From NCBI GenBank assembly GCA_016699855.1, contig CP064988.1, positions 744,001 to 808,000 on the forward strand: DNA of 64,000 bases, given 5' to 3'. The notes under the pieces are model-generated. The model was not told the origin of the DNA, searched no databases, and saw only the letters and a list, made by a program, of their open reading frames with translations. The translations under genes were made by a program, and so were the position numbers. Source of the DNA: Rhodospirillales bacterium (GTDB lineage: Bacteria; Pseudomonadota; Alphaproteobacteria; Reyranellales; Reyranellaceae). This document shows, piece by piece, positions 8,337 to 16,866 of this stretch (within the stretch, counting starts at the first letter, position 1; each line of letters starts with the position of its first letter).

Positions 8337-9914
8337 ATGCGGGAAATCGGGGTGGAATTCGACCGGTCGGGCGCGACGCCGCGGGCGGTGTTCCCCGCGT
8401 CGTTCAACGCCGCCACGCCGTTCATCGACCGCCACACCGCCGCGGGCCGCGGCGCCAAGGCCGCCATCGTCACGTCGGCTGGCGAGACGGTCACCTACGC
8501 CCAGCTCGCGCAGCGCGTGGACCGCGCCGGCAACGCGCTGCTGGCGCTCGGCATCCGGCCCGGCGACCGGCTGCTGATGGTCGTCAAGGACTGCCCGGCG
8601 TTCTTCTACGCCTTCTGGGGCGCGATCAAGGCCGGCATCGTGCCGGCGCCGGTCAACACGCTGCTGCGCGCGCCCGATTACGCCTACATGGTCGACGATT
8701 CGGCCTGCGCCGCGGTGCTGTACTCGGCCGAGTTCGCGGCCGAGGTCGAACCGGCCCTGGCGCTTGCGTCGTCGAAGCCGGTCGCGCTGCGCGCCGACGC
8801 CGACGATGGCGGCCTGCTCGACCGCATGGCGCTGTCCGGCGCCACGCTGGAGGCGCGGCCGGCGACGGCAGAGGATGATTGCTTCTGGCTCTATTCCTCC
8901 GGCTCGACCGGACGGCCGAAGGGCGCCATCCACCGCCACCGCGATATGGTCGTGACCAGCCAGTTCTACGGCGTCGACACGCTGGGCGCCGGCGAGACGG
9001 ACGTCTTCTACTCCGCCGCCAAGCTGTTCTTCGCGTACGGGCTGGGCAACGGCATGACGTTCCCGCTCTGGGTCGGCGGCACGGCGGTGCTCGACGACCG
9101 GCGGCCGACGCCGGACACGACGTTCGAGAACATCGCGCGCTTCCGGCCGACGTTCTTCTTCGGCGTCCCGACGCTCTACGCCGCCCAGCTCGCCGCGCTG
9201 GAGGTCCGCGACGCCGACTTCAGCGCGCTGCGCGCCTGCGTCTCGGCCGGCGAGGCGCTGCCGGCCGACATTTTCCGCCGCTGGAAGGACCGGACCGGCA
9301 CGACCATCCTCGACGGCATCGGCTCGACCGAGATGCTGCACATCTTCCTGTCGAACCGGCTCGACGACGTCCGTCCCGGCACCAGCGGCAAGCCCGTGCC
9401 GGGCTACATCGCAGAGATCCGCGACGAGAACGGCGCGCCGGTGGCCGGCGACGCCAGCGGCCGGCTGTGGGTGAAGGGCGACTCGGGCGCGCGCGGCTAC
9501 TGGAACAAGCCGGAGCGCACCGCCGCGACCATGGTCGACGGCTGGATCGACACCGGCGACACCTACCGGCGCGACGCCGACGGGTACCATGTCTACGAGG
9601 GCCGCAGCGACGACATGATGAAGGTCGGCGGCATCTGGTGCTCGCCGATCGAGATCGAGGGCTGCCTGATCGGCCACCCCGCCGTGCTCGAGGCCGCCGT
9701 GGTCGCCAAGGCGGATTCCGACGGGCTCCTGAAACCGCACGCGCTGGTCACGCTGAAGCCCGGCCAGAGCGGTGGCGAGGCGCTGACGGCCGAGCTGATG
9801 GCGCTCTGCCGCCGGACGCTGGCGCCGTACAAGTATCCGCGCTGGGTCGACTACGTCGACGAACTCCCGAAGACCGCCACCGGCAAGATCCAGCGCTTCA
9901 AGCTGCGCGGCTGA
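8337..9914 (+). CDS. bclA: Benzoate-CoA ligase
   Basis: This enzyme activates benzoate to benzoyl-CoA using ATP, the entry step for the box pathway at the window's left end. The 525-residue adenylate-forming enzyme carries the P-loop motif YSSGSTGRPKG from Y186, the FFGVPTLYA and DGIGSTEMLHIFLSN segments specific to the benzoate-CoA ligase family, GWIDTGDTY, and the C-terminal LPKTATGKIQR with the catalytic Lys. GGGAGAACGGC precedes the ATG. It has its own predicted promoter. A convergent transglutaminase-like gene separates it from the Liv-type importer. Related 4-hydroxybenzoate or 2-aminobenzoate ligases look similar, so exact substrate is inferred from the nearby box genes and benE. Confidence 0.92.
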   Translation: MREIGVEFDRSGATPRAVFPASFNAATPFIDRHTAAGRGAKAAIVTSAGETVTYAQLAQRVDRAGNALLALGIRPGDRLLMVVKDCPAFFYAFWGAIKAGIVPAPVNTLLRAPDYAYMVDDSACAAVLYSAEFAAEVEPALALASSKPVALRADADDGGLLDRMALSGATLEARPATAEDDCFWLYSSGSTGRPKGAIHRHRDMVVTSQFYGVDTLGAGETDVFYSAAKLFFAYGLGNGMTFPLWVGGTAVLDDRRPTPDTTFENIARFRPTFFFGVPTLYAAQLAALEVRDADFSALRACVSAGEALPADIFRRWKDRTGTTILDGIGSTEMLHIFLSNRLDDVRPGTSGKPVPGYIAEIRDENGAPVAGDASGRLWVKGDSGARGYWNKPERTAATMVDGWIDTGDTYRRDADGYHVYEGRSDDMMKVGGIWCSPIEIEGCLIGHPAVLEAAVVAKADSDGLLKPHALVTLKPGQSGGEALTAELMALCRRTLAPYKYPRWVDYVDELPKTATGKIQRFKLRG

Positions 9915-9923
9915 GCCGGACGC

Positions 9924-10733
9924 TCACGCCGCCAGCTCGTCGGTCCACACCTTGAACCCCGCCAGAGTGTTGGCGCCGAAGGCGTTGCTCAGCGCGACGT
10001 CGGTGGCGTCGCGGCCGCGCGCCATGAGGACGCGGCCGATCCGCGGCCGGTTGTGGCGGGCGTCGAAGGTGTACCAGCCGCCGCCCAGCCACGCCTCGAA
10101 CCACGCGCTGAAATCCATCGGCGCCGGATCGGCGGGCACGCCGATGTCGCCGAGATAGCCGGTGCAATAGCGCGCGGGGATGTTCATGCAGCGGCAAAGC
10201 GCTATGGCGAGGTGCGCGAAATCACGGCACACGCCCTGGCGCTCCTGGAAAACGTCGAGCGCGCTCTTGTCGGCGCGCGCCTGGGCGTAGTCGAAGCGCA
10301 CGTGGCCGTGGACGAAGTCGCAGATCGCCTGGACCTTGCCCCAGCCCATCGGGGCGGCGCCGAACATCGACCACGCCTGGTCCGCCAGCCGGTCAGTCTC
10401 GCAGTAACGGCTGCCCAGCAGGAACACGAGCGTATCGTCCGGCAGGTCCGCCACTTCGCTCTGGAAGGCGTCGCGGACAACCGGGTCGGGGGCGCCGCGA
10501 TCCTCGACGACGCAGTCGCTGGTCAGCGTCAGCCGCCCCGCCGGCGCGACGACTCGGTGGCAGATGTTGCCGAAGCCGTCGACATACCGCCGGAGCGGCA
10601 CCGGCGGATCGCACCGCAGGCGCTCCGGCTCGACGACGTCGCCGGCGCGCGACGGATGCACGCTGAGCGCCAGCAGCATGGGCGTCGGCTTGGGGCAGTC
10701 GTAGATCAGTTCGAATCCGGCTCGTATGCGCAT
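9924..10733 (-). CDS. Transglutaminase-like cysteine peptidase family protein
   Basis: The 269-residue protein has an N-terminal transglutaminase-associated beta-region (to about 80), then a transglutaminase-like core with the nucleophile in RQGVCRDFAHLAIALCR (C169) and the acid in WYTFDARHN (D224). The position where many relatives have the catalytic His (DFHAWFE) is Ser here (DFSAWFE, S209). H227 lies close by. It may be a non-classical or non-catalytic member. It is convergent with the ligase gene, with 9 bases between stops, and is transcribed away from the liv operon. Its cellular role is unknown. Confidence 0.85.
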   Translation of the reverse strand: MRIRAGFELIYDCPKPTPMLLALSVHPSRAGDVVEPERLRCDPPVPLRRYVDGFGNICHRVVAPAGRLTLTSDCVVEDRGAPDPVVRDAFQSEVADLPDDTLVFLLGSRYCETDRLADQAWSMFGAAPMGWGKVQAICDFVHGHVRFDYAQARADKSALDVFQERQGVCRDFAHLAIALCRCMNIPARYCTGYLGDIGVPADPAPMDFSAWFEAWLGGGWYTFDARHNRPRIGRVLMARGRDATDVALSNAFGANTLAGFKVWTDELAA

Positions 10734-10869
10734 CGGCTACCTCCCGGGCGGCGCGGCGGCCGGCGCCGCGGAGGGCCCGGTACGGACCATCGCACGTCCA
10801 ACGCCCGGTCCCTATGCAAGTTCCTGTCCGCGGCCGGACCACCGCCGCGCCGGCCGCGGAAACCGTTTG

Positions 10870-10898
10870 TTGCGTCTGCGTTTTTCGGCTTTTATATC
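10870..10898 (+). promoter_or_regulatory. Candidate promoter of the Liv-type ABC operon
   Basis: TTGCGT (10870-10875) and TATATC (10893-10898) are exactly 17 bases apart, about 70 bases before the first ABC gene. The -35 match is weak (three of six) and the -10 moderate, but this is the only AT-rich patch in the gap. Confidence 0.4.
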
Positions 10899-10966
10899 CG
10901 CCGTCGATCCGTCCCTGCCGAACGCGGCGGGACCAAGCAAATCCACCGTTCCAGGGAGCTGACACG

Positions 10967-12142
10967 ATGAAGACCAGCCTCGTCGCCTCCGCCGCCGCGC
11001 TCGCGCTGCTGGCCGGCCCCGCCCACGCCCAGCAGCCGCCGATCAAGATCGGTTTCATCAGCACCTATTCCGGCCCGCAGGCCGCGATCGGCCAGGACAT
11101 GCGCCGCTCGGTCGAGCTGGCGCTTGAGCACCTCGGCGGACGCATGGCCGGCCGCACGGTCGAGGTGGTCTACGAGGACGACCAGTTCAAGCCCGAGGTC
11201 GGCAAGCAGAAGTCCGAGAAGCTGGTGCAGCAGGACAAGGTCAACTTCGTCAGCGGCTACATCTGGTCGAACGTGCTGCTGGCCTCGCTCAAGGCCGTGA
11301 CCGACGACGGCGACACCATCCTGATCAGCGCCAACGCCGGACCGTCGCAGATCGCCGGCGAGCTGTGCCACCGCAACTTCTTCTCGACCTCGTGGCAGAA
11401 CGACCAGACGCCCGAGACCATGGGCGCCTACATGCAGGCCAAGGGGATCAAGAAGGTCTACCTGATGGCCGGCAACTACGCCGCCGGCAAGGACATGCTC
11501 GCCGGCTTCAAGCGCACCTTCAAGGGCGAGATCGTCGGCGAGGACCTGACGAAGTGGCCGGACCAGCTCGACTTCTCGGCCGAGATGTCGAAGATCCGCG
11601 CCACAAAGCCGGACGCCGTGTTCATCTTCTACCCCGGCGCGCACGGCGTGCAGTTCCTGTCGCAGTACACCCAGACCGGCCTGCGCGGCACCGTGCCGCT
11701 GTACCAGGCGTTCTCGATCGACGCGCTGTCGCTGCCGCAGATGAAGGAGCTGGCGCTGGGCGTGCCCGGCGCGCAGGAGTGGGTCAACGACCTGCCGAAC
11801 GACGCCAACAAGCGCTTCGTCGCCGACTTCAAGAAGAAGCACGGCGTGTACCCGTCGTTCTACGGCGCGCAGTCGTACGACGCGATCATGCTGATCGCCT
11901 CGGCGGTCGACGCGCTCAAGGGCGACGTCTCCAACAAGGACAGGATCCGGGCGGAGATCAAGAAGGCGAACTTCAAGTCGGTGCGCGGGCCGTTCGCCTT
12001 CAACACCAACCAGTTCCCGATCCAGAACTTCTACATCCAGGAGACCGTGAAGGACGCCGACGGCGCCTTCACCCTCAAGACCGTGGCGACGGCGCTGACG
12101 GCGCACAAGGATTCCTACGCCGCGAAATGCCCGATGAAGTGA
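10967..12142 (+). CDS. Branched-chain/aromatic-acid type ABC transporter substrate-binding protein
   Basis: This periplasmic type I binding protein has 391 residues. A Sec signal peptide ends at AGPAHA (residues 16-21), and the mature part opens IKIGFISTYSGPQA, as in LivK-family receptors. AGGGAG precedes the ATG, which I prefer over upstream in-frame starts because the signal peptide begins there. Two permease and two ATPase genes of the Liv class follow. Relatives bind branched-chain amino acids, urea, or aromatic acids such as 4-hydroxybenzoate. Position beside benzoate-CoA ligase makes an aromatic acid plausible, but the sequence alone does not settle the ligand. Confidence 0.9.
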   Translation: MKTSLVASAAALALLAGPAHAQQPPIKIGFISTYSGPQAAIGQDMRRSVELALEHLGGRMAGRTVEVVYEDDQFKPEVGKQKSEKLVQQDKVNFVSGYIWSNVLLASLKAVTDDGDTILISANAGPSQIAGELCHRNFFSTSWQNDQTPETMGAYMQAKGIKKVYLMAGNYAAGKDMLAGFKRTFKGEIVGEDLTKWPDQLDFSAEMSKIRATKPDAVFIFYPGAHGVQFLSQYTQTGLRGTVPLYQAFSIDALSLPQMKELALGVPGAQEWVNDLPNDANKRFVADFKKKHGVYPSFYGAQSYDAIMLIASAVDALKGDVSNKDRIRAEIKKANFKSVRGPFAFNTNQFPIQNFYIQETVKDADGAFTLKTVATALTAHKDSYAAKCPMK

Positions 12143-12224
12143 CCGCGCGGGCGGCCGCGCCGGCTCCGGCCGGCGCGCCGCCGCGCGTCCGCCGGTCCGC
12201 CGCCGCGCGCGGGCGGAGCGCGCC

Positions 12225-13139
12225 ATGACGCTGCTGATCGAACAGTTCCTCAACGGCGTGCAGCTCGGCCTGCTGATGTTCCTGCTGGCGGCGGGGCTGA
12301 CGCTGGTGTTCGGAATCATGGACCTGGTGAACCTCGCCCACGGTTCGCTGTACATGTTCGGCGCCTATTTCTGCGCCTCGTTCGCGGGATGGACGGACTC
12401 CTTCGTGCTCGGCGCGCTGCTCGCGCTGCCGGCGGCGCTGGCGCTGGGCGTGCTGGTCGAGCTCGTCGTGGCGCGGCGGCTTTACGCCCGCGACCATCTC
12501 GACCACGTGCTGGCGACGTTCGGGCTGATCCTGATCGCCAACGACCTCGTGCGGCTGGTGTGGGGCCCCGACGGCCGGCGCATCCCGCTGCCGGCGTGGC
12601 TCGCCAGCCCGATCCACATCACGCCCGACCTGCCCTACCCGACCTACCGCTTCGCCGTGATCGTCGTCAGCGCGGCGGTCGCGCTGTTCCTCTACTGGCT
12701 GGTGACGCGCACCCGCATCGGCATGTGGATCCGCGCCGGCGCCTCGGACCGCGACATGATCGGCGCGCTCGGCGTCGACATCCGCACGCTGTTCACCCTG
12801 GTGTTCGGGCTGGGCGCCACCTTGGCGGCGCTGGCCGGCCTGATGGCGGCGCCGATCGTCACCGTGCAGATCGGCATGGGCGACAACATCCTGATCCTGG
12901 CGCTGGTTGTCATCGTCATCGGCGGCATCGGCTCGATCAAGGGCGCCTTCGCCGCCGCCATGATCGTGGGCATGATCGACACGCTGGGCCGCGCCTTCCT
13001 GCCCGGCCTGCTGAAGACGGTGCTGTCGGTCAACGCCGCCAACACGGCGGCGCCGGCCATCTCCTCGATGCTGGTGTACCTGCTGATGGCGGCCGTGCTG
13101 GTCTGGCGCCCGACCGGCCTGTTCGGCGCGCGCGGCTGA
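12225..13139 (+). CDS. livH: Branched-chain type ABC transporter permease LivH
   Basis: LivH-family inner-membrane permease of 304 residues with about eight hydrophobic helices. The family start (LLIEQFLNGVQLGLLMFLLA, FGIMDLVNLAHGSLYMFGAY) and the conserved EAA-like cytoplasmic region (SDRDMIGALGVD) are visible, as is the late LVVIVIGGIGSIKGAFAAA. GGAG precedes the ATG, 82 bases after the binding-protein stop. It forms the channel together with LivM. The tail VWRPTGLFGARG is the normal LivH ending. Confidence 0.93.
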   Translation: MTLLIEQFLNGVQLGLLMFLLAAGLTLVFGIMDLVNLAHGSLYMFGAYFCASFAGWTDSFVLGALLALPAALALGVLVELVVARRLYARDHLDHVLATFGLILIANDLVRLVWGPDGRRIPLPAWLASPIHITPDLPYPTYRFAVIVVSAAVALFLYWLVTRTRIGMWIRAGASDRDMIGALGVDIRTLFTLVFGLGATLAALAGLMAAPIVTVQIGMGDNILILALVVIVIGGIGSIKGAFAAAMIVGMIDTLGRAFLPGLLKTVLSVNAANTAAPAISSMLVYLLMAAVLVWRPTGLFGARG

Positions 13140-13142
13140 GCC

Positions 13143-14237
13143 ATGGAACCGCTGCGCGAGCTCGGCGCGACGCTGCGCACACGACACGGCGCGGTCACCT
13201 TCGCGCTCCTGCTGGCGCTGGCGACGCTGCCGCTCTACGCCGGCCTGCTCGAGGACGCCGGGATCATCAGCCAGAAATTCGCGCTGTCGCTGATGACCCG
13301 CGTGCTGATCCTGGCGCTGGCGGCCGCCAGCCTGAACCTGATCCTCGGCTACGGCGGCATGGTGAGCTTCGGCCACGCCATGTACATCGGCGTCGGCGCC
13401 TACGCGGTCGGCATCTCGGCGCACCACGGCCTGACCAACGGCTTCCTCCAGATCCCGCTGGCGGTGGCGCTGGCCGCGCTGCTGGCGCTGCCCGTGGGCG
13501 CGCTGTCGCTGCGCACGCGCGGCGTCTACTTCATCATGATCACCCTGGCCTTCGCGCAGCTCGTCTACTATTTCGGCGTCGGCCTCGAGGCCTACGGCGG
13601 CGACGACGGCCTCACCATCCAGCGCCGCAGCGAGTTCGCCGGCCTGGTGACGACGCGCGGCCCCGGCAAGTTCGCCTCGTTCTACGCCGTCGCGTTCGTG
13701 GTCCTGATGGCGGCGCTGTGGCTGCAGCACCGCGCCACGCGGTCGCGCTTCGGCATGGCGCTGCGCGGCGTCAAGTCGAACGAGCAGCGCATGGAGGCGC
13801 TCGGCTTCCCGGCCTTCCGCTACCGGCTGGCGGCCTTCGTCATCGCCGGCGCGGTGTGCGGGCTGGCGGGCGCCCTGCTCGCCAACCACAGCGAGTTCGT
13901 GTCGCCGGCGCTGATGCACTGGACGCGCTCGGGCGACCTGATCGTCATCGTCGTGCTCGGCGGCATGGGCACGCTGTTCGGTCCGCTCTACGGCGCCATC
14001 GCCTTCCTGCTGCTGGAGGAGTTCCTGCCGTCGCTGCTCAAGATCGCGCTCGGCGGCCTGCACGCCGCCGCCACGACCGTCCTCGGACCCGACAAGGCGG
14101 GCACCGCGGCGGACTGGCTGCGGCTGGCGGAGTACTGGCAGATCGCGCTCGGCGTGATCCTGATCCTGGTCGTGCTGCACGCCCGCGGCGGCGTCGACAG
14201 CCTCGTCCGCGGCCCCTCCGGGGCGCGCGATGGCTGA
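13143..14237 (+). CDS. livM: Branched-chain type ABC transporter permease LivM
   Basis: Second permease of the importer, 364 residues, starting three bases after the livH stop. It shows the LivM hallmark ASLNLILGYGGMVSFGHAMYIGVGAY within the first third, the cytoplasmic coupling stretch MALRGVKSNEQRMEALGFP, and VIVVLGGMGTLFGPLYGA. About nine hydrophobic helices are visible. Its 3' end overlaps livG by 8 bases, so translation of the two is likely coupled. Nothing is unusual in length or motifs. Confidence 0.93.
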   Translation: MEPLRELGATLRTRHGAVTFALLLALATLPLYAGLLEDAGIISQKFALSLMTRVLILALAAASLNLILGYGGMVSFGHAMYIGVGAYAVGISAHHGLTNGFLQIPLAVALAALLALPVGALSLRTRGVYFIMITLAFAQLVYYFGVGLEAYGGDDGLTIQRRSEFAGLVTTRGPGKFASFYAVAFVVLMAALWLQHRATRSRFGMALRGVKSNEQRMEALGFPAFRYRLAAFVIAGAVCGLAGALLANHSEFVSPALMHWTRSGDLIVIVVLGGMGTLFGPLYGAIAFLLLEEFLPSLLKIALGGLHAAATTVLGPDKAGTAADWLRLAEYWQIALGVILILVVLHARGGVDSLVRGPSGARDG

Positions 14238-14982
14238 GCCGCTGCTGCGCGTCGAGCGGCTGACCAAGCGCTTCGGCGGCCTGGTCGCGACCGACGACGT
14301 GTCGCTCGACGTCGCCACGGGCGAGGTGCACGCGCTGATCGGCCCCAACGGCGCGGGCAAGACCACGCTGATCGCCCAGCTCTCCGGCTTCCTGCGTCCG
14401 GATTCCGGACGGATCTCGTTCGACGGCCGCGACGTGACGCGCCAGCCCGCCTCGGCGCGCGTCGGGCTGGGCCTGGCGCGCTCGTTCCAGATCACCAGCG
14501 TGTTCCGCGAGTTCACCGCCCTCGACAACGTGGCGCTGGCGACGCAGGCGCGGCAGGGCCACTCCTTCCGCTTCTGGAAGCCGGCGCGCAGCGACGGATC
14601 GCTGCGCGCGCCGGCCGCCGCGGCGCTGGAGTCCGTCGGCCTGCGCGACCGGACCGACGCGCCCGTCGCCAGCCTGTCGCACGGCGAGCGCCGGCAACTC
14701 GAGGTGGCGATGGCGCTGGCCTGCGATCCCAAGCTGCTGCTGCTCGACGAGCCAATGGCCGGGATGGGCCCCGAGGAATCGGCGCGCATGGTCGGGCTGC
14801 TGCGCGGTCTGAAGGGCGCGCGCACGATGCTGCTGGTCGAGCACGACATGGACGTGGTCTTCGCCCTGGCGGACCGCATCACGGTGCTGGTCTACGGCCG
14901 CGTGATCGCCACCGGCGCCCCGGCCGAGATCCGCGCCAATCCCGAGGTCCGCGCCGCCTATCTCGGCGACGGCGACCATTGA
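14230..14982 (+). CDS. livG: ABC transporter ATP-binding protein LivG
   Basis: ATPase subunit of 250 residues with Walker A GPNGAGKTT, the LivG-type signature LSHGERRQLEVAMAL, Walker B LLLLDEPMAGMGPEE, and switch His in LLVEHDMDVV. The C-terminal VIATGAPAEIRANPEVRAAYLG is the LivG ending. It overlaps livM by 8 bases and precedes livF by 13. Energises uptake with LivF. A long antisense open frame over livH-livG (12075-14882, minus) is a GC artefact. Confidence 0.94.
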   Translation: MAEPLLRVERLTKRFGGLVATDDVSLDVATGEVHALIGPNGAGKTTLIAQLSGFLRPDSGRISFDGRDVTRQPASARVGLGLARSFQITSVFREFTALDNVALATQARQGHSFRFWKPARSDGSLRAPAAAALESVGLRDRTDAPVASLSHGERRQLEVAMALACDPKLLLLDEPMAGMGPEESARMVGLLRGLKGARTMLLVEHDMDVVFALADRITVLVYGRVIATGAPAEIRANPEVRAAYLGDGDH

Positions 14983-14995
14983 GGCGGAGGCGGCG

Positions 14996-15697
14996 ATGCT
15001 GAAGGTCAGCGGCCTGCGCGCCGCCTACGGCGACAGCCAGGCACTCTTCGGCATGGATTTCGAGGTCGCCGCCGGGGAGGTGGTGACCCTGATGGGCCGC
15101 AACGGCATGGGCAAGACCACCACCGTCCACGCGATCATGGGCATCGTGGCGGCCAGCGCCGGCGAGATCGTCCTGGCATCGACCGACATCCGCGGCCTGC
15201 CGCCGCACCGCGTCGCCCGCCTCGGGCTCGGCCTGGTGCCGGAGGGGCGGCGCATCTTCCCGAATCTCACCGTCGAGGAGAACCTCGTGGCCGCCGCCGC
15301 CAACCGCGACGGGCGGGCCGATCCATGGACGCTGCCCGGCGTCTACGCGATGTTCCCGCGGCTCGCCGAGCGGCGCGCCAACATGGGGAACCAGCTCTCC
15401 GGCGGCGAGCAGCAGATGCTGGCGATCGCGCGCGCGCTGATGACCAACCCGCGCCTGCTGATCCTGGACGAGGCGACCGAGGGCCTGGCGCCGCTGATCC
15501 GCGAGGAGATCTGGGCCTGCCTCGGGCGGCTGAAGCGCGACGGCCAGGCGATCCTCGTGATCGACAAGAACGTCGGCGCCCTGATCGCGTTGGCCGACCG
15601 CCACTACATGGTCGAGAAGGGCCGCGTGGTGTGGAGCGGCACGTCGGCCGAGCTGGCGGCCGACCCCGGCCTGCAGCACCGCTATCTCGGCGTGTGA
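14996..15697 (+). CDS. livF: ABC transporter ATP-binding protein LivF
   Basis: Second ATPase subunit, 233 residues, with Walker A GRNGMGKTT, signature LSGGEQQMLAIARAL, Walker B LLILDEATEGLAPLI and switch region ILVIDKNV. Lys-Asn replaces the usual Glu-His at the start of the switch (VIDKNVG rather than VEHDV/VEQN), which is seen in some LivF-like ATPases but is worth noting. GGCGGAGGCGGCG precedes the ATG. It closes the five-gene operon; a hairpin at 15724 may separate it from potF. Confidence 0.93.
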   Translation: MLKVSGLRAAYGDSQALFGMDFEVAAGEVVTLMGRNGMGKTTTVHAIMGIVAASAGEIVLASTDIRGLPPHRVARLGLGLVPEGRRIFPNLTVEENLVAAAANRDGRADPWTLPGVYAMFPRLAERRANMGNQLSGGEQQMLAIARALMTNPRLLILDEATEGLAPLIREEIWACLGRLKRDGQAILVIDKNVGALIALADRHYMVEKGRVVWSGTSAELAADPGLQHRYLGV

Positions 15698-15723
15698 CGC
15701 ACCCGCGCTTGCCTTCCACAGGC

Positions 15724-15747
15724 GGCGCCGGCCAAGGTGCCGGCGTC
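15724..15747. terminator. Hairpin between livF and potF
   Basis: GGCGCCGGC (15724-15732) pairs with GCCGGCGTC (15739-15747) with one mismatch and a 6-base loop. No T-run follows, so termination is uncertain; it may only be structure in the potF leader. Confidence 0.3.
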
Positions 15748-15764
15748 CCGCACCGGAGTCCGCC

Positions 15765-16859
15765 ATGAAGTCCCGCGCCTTCGCCGCAGCCATTCTCGCG
15801 ACCTTCGCCGCGTCCCCGGCGCTGGCGCAGGGCAAGGCCGTCAACGTCTACAACTGGACCGACTACATCGCCGAGGACGCCGCGAAGGACTTCCAGACCG
15901 CGACCGGCGTCAAGGTCAACTACACGACCTACGACACCAACGAGATCCTCGACGCCAAGCTGCGCACCGGCAAGTCCGGCTACGACGTCGTGACGCCGAC
16001 CATGTCGCCGCATTTCGCGCGCCAGCTCGCCGCCGGGCTGTTCCAGAGGATCGACCGGTCGAAACTCAAGAACTACGCCAACCTCGATCCCGACATCATG
16101 GCGGCGCTCGCGAAGTACGATCCCGGCAACGCGCACGGCGTGCCGTGGATGTGGGGCACGACCGGCGTCGGCCACAACGTCGAGGCGGTCAAGAAGCGCA
16201 TGCCCGACGCGCCGGTCGGCAGCCTGCGCATGGTGTTCGATCCGGCGGTCGTGGCGAAGTTCAAGGATTGCGGCGTCATGATGCTCGACAGCCCGACCGA
16301 CGTGTTCCCGGCGGCGCTGCTCTACCTCGGCCTCGATCCCGACAGCAAGAAGGCGGAGGACCTCGGGAAGGCCGCCGACGTCGTGCGCAAGGTGCGTCCG
16401 TTCATCCGCAAGTTCACCAGCGCGGAGATGATCAACGCGCTGGCCAAGGGCGACATCTGCGTCGCCTTCACCTTCTCTGGCGACGTGCTGCAGGCGCGCG
16501 ACCGCGGCGCCAAGGCCAAACCGAAGGCCGTCGCCGTCGAATACGCGATCCCCAAGGAGGGTACGCAGCTCTGGATCGACGTCATGGCGATCCCCAAGGA
16601 CGCCCGGAACGTCGAGGAGGCGCACCGCTGGATCGACCACCTGCTGGACGCCAAGGTCGCGGCGGCGTCGAGCGACGCGGTCGGCTACGCCAACGGCAAC
16701 CGCGCCGCCGTGCCGCTGATGAAGAAGGACGTGTCGGGCGATCCGCTGGTCTATCCGCCGGCGGAGGTGCGCAAGACCTTCTTCACCATCACGCCGGGCG
16801 ATCAGGAGCACGTCCGCGCCCGCACGCGGCTGTGGACCTCCGTCAAGACCGGCAAGTGA
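15765..16859 (+). CDS. potF: Putrescine/spermidine-type ABC transporter substrate-binding protein
   Basis: Periplasmic type II binding protein, 364 residues, with a Sec signal peptide ending ASPALA-QG. The mature start VNVYNWTDYIAEDAAKDFQ is the PotF/PotD signature, and GVPWMWGTTGVGHN and MMLDSPTDVF follow in the usual places. It leads a four-gene operon with ATPase and two permeases in PotFGHI order. Polyamine uptake is the family function; relatives in alphaproteobacteria also take up other cationic or amino compounds. The ligand-binding Trp and Asp residues at the N-terminus are present. Confidence 0.92.
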   Translation: MKSRAFAAAILATFAASPALAQGKAVNVYNWTDYIAEDAAKDFQTATGVKVNYTTYDTNEILDAKLRTGKSGYDVVTPTMSPHFARQLAAGLFQRIDRSKLKNYANLDPDIMAALAKYDPGNAHGVPWMWGTTGVGHNVEAVKKRMPDAPVGSLRMVFDPAVVAKFKDCGVMMLDSPTDVFPAALLYLGLDPDSKKAEDLGKAADVVRKVRPFIRKFTSAEMINALAKGDICVAFTFSGDVLQARDRGAKAKPKAVAVEYAIPKEGTQLWIDVMAIPKDARNVEEAHRWIDHLLDAKVAAASSDAVGYANGNRAAVPLMKKDVSGDPLVYPPAEVRKTFFTITPGDQEHVRARTRLWTSVKTGK

Positions 16860-16866
16860 CCCCGCC

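Noticed and set aside
12075..14882. Minus-strand open frame of over 900 codons across livH-livG
   Set aside because: It is antisense to three clear ABC genes, has low-complexity Arg/Ala/Gln-rich translation and no start context; an artefact of high GC.
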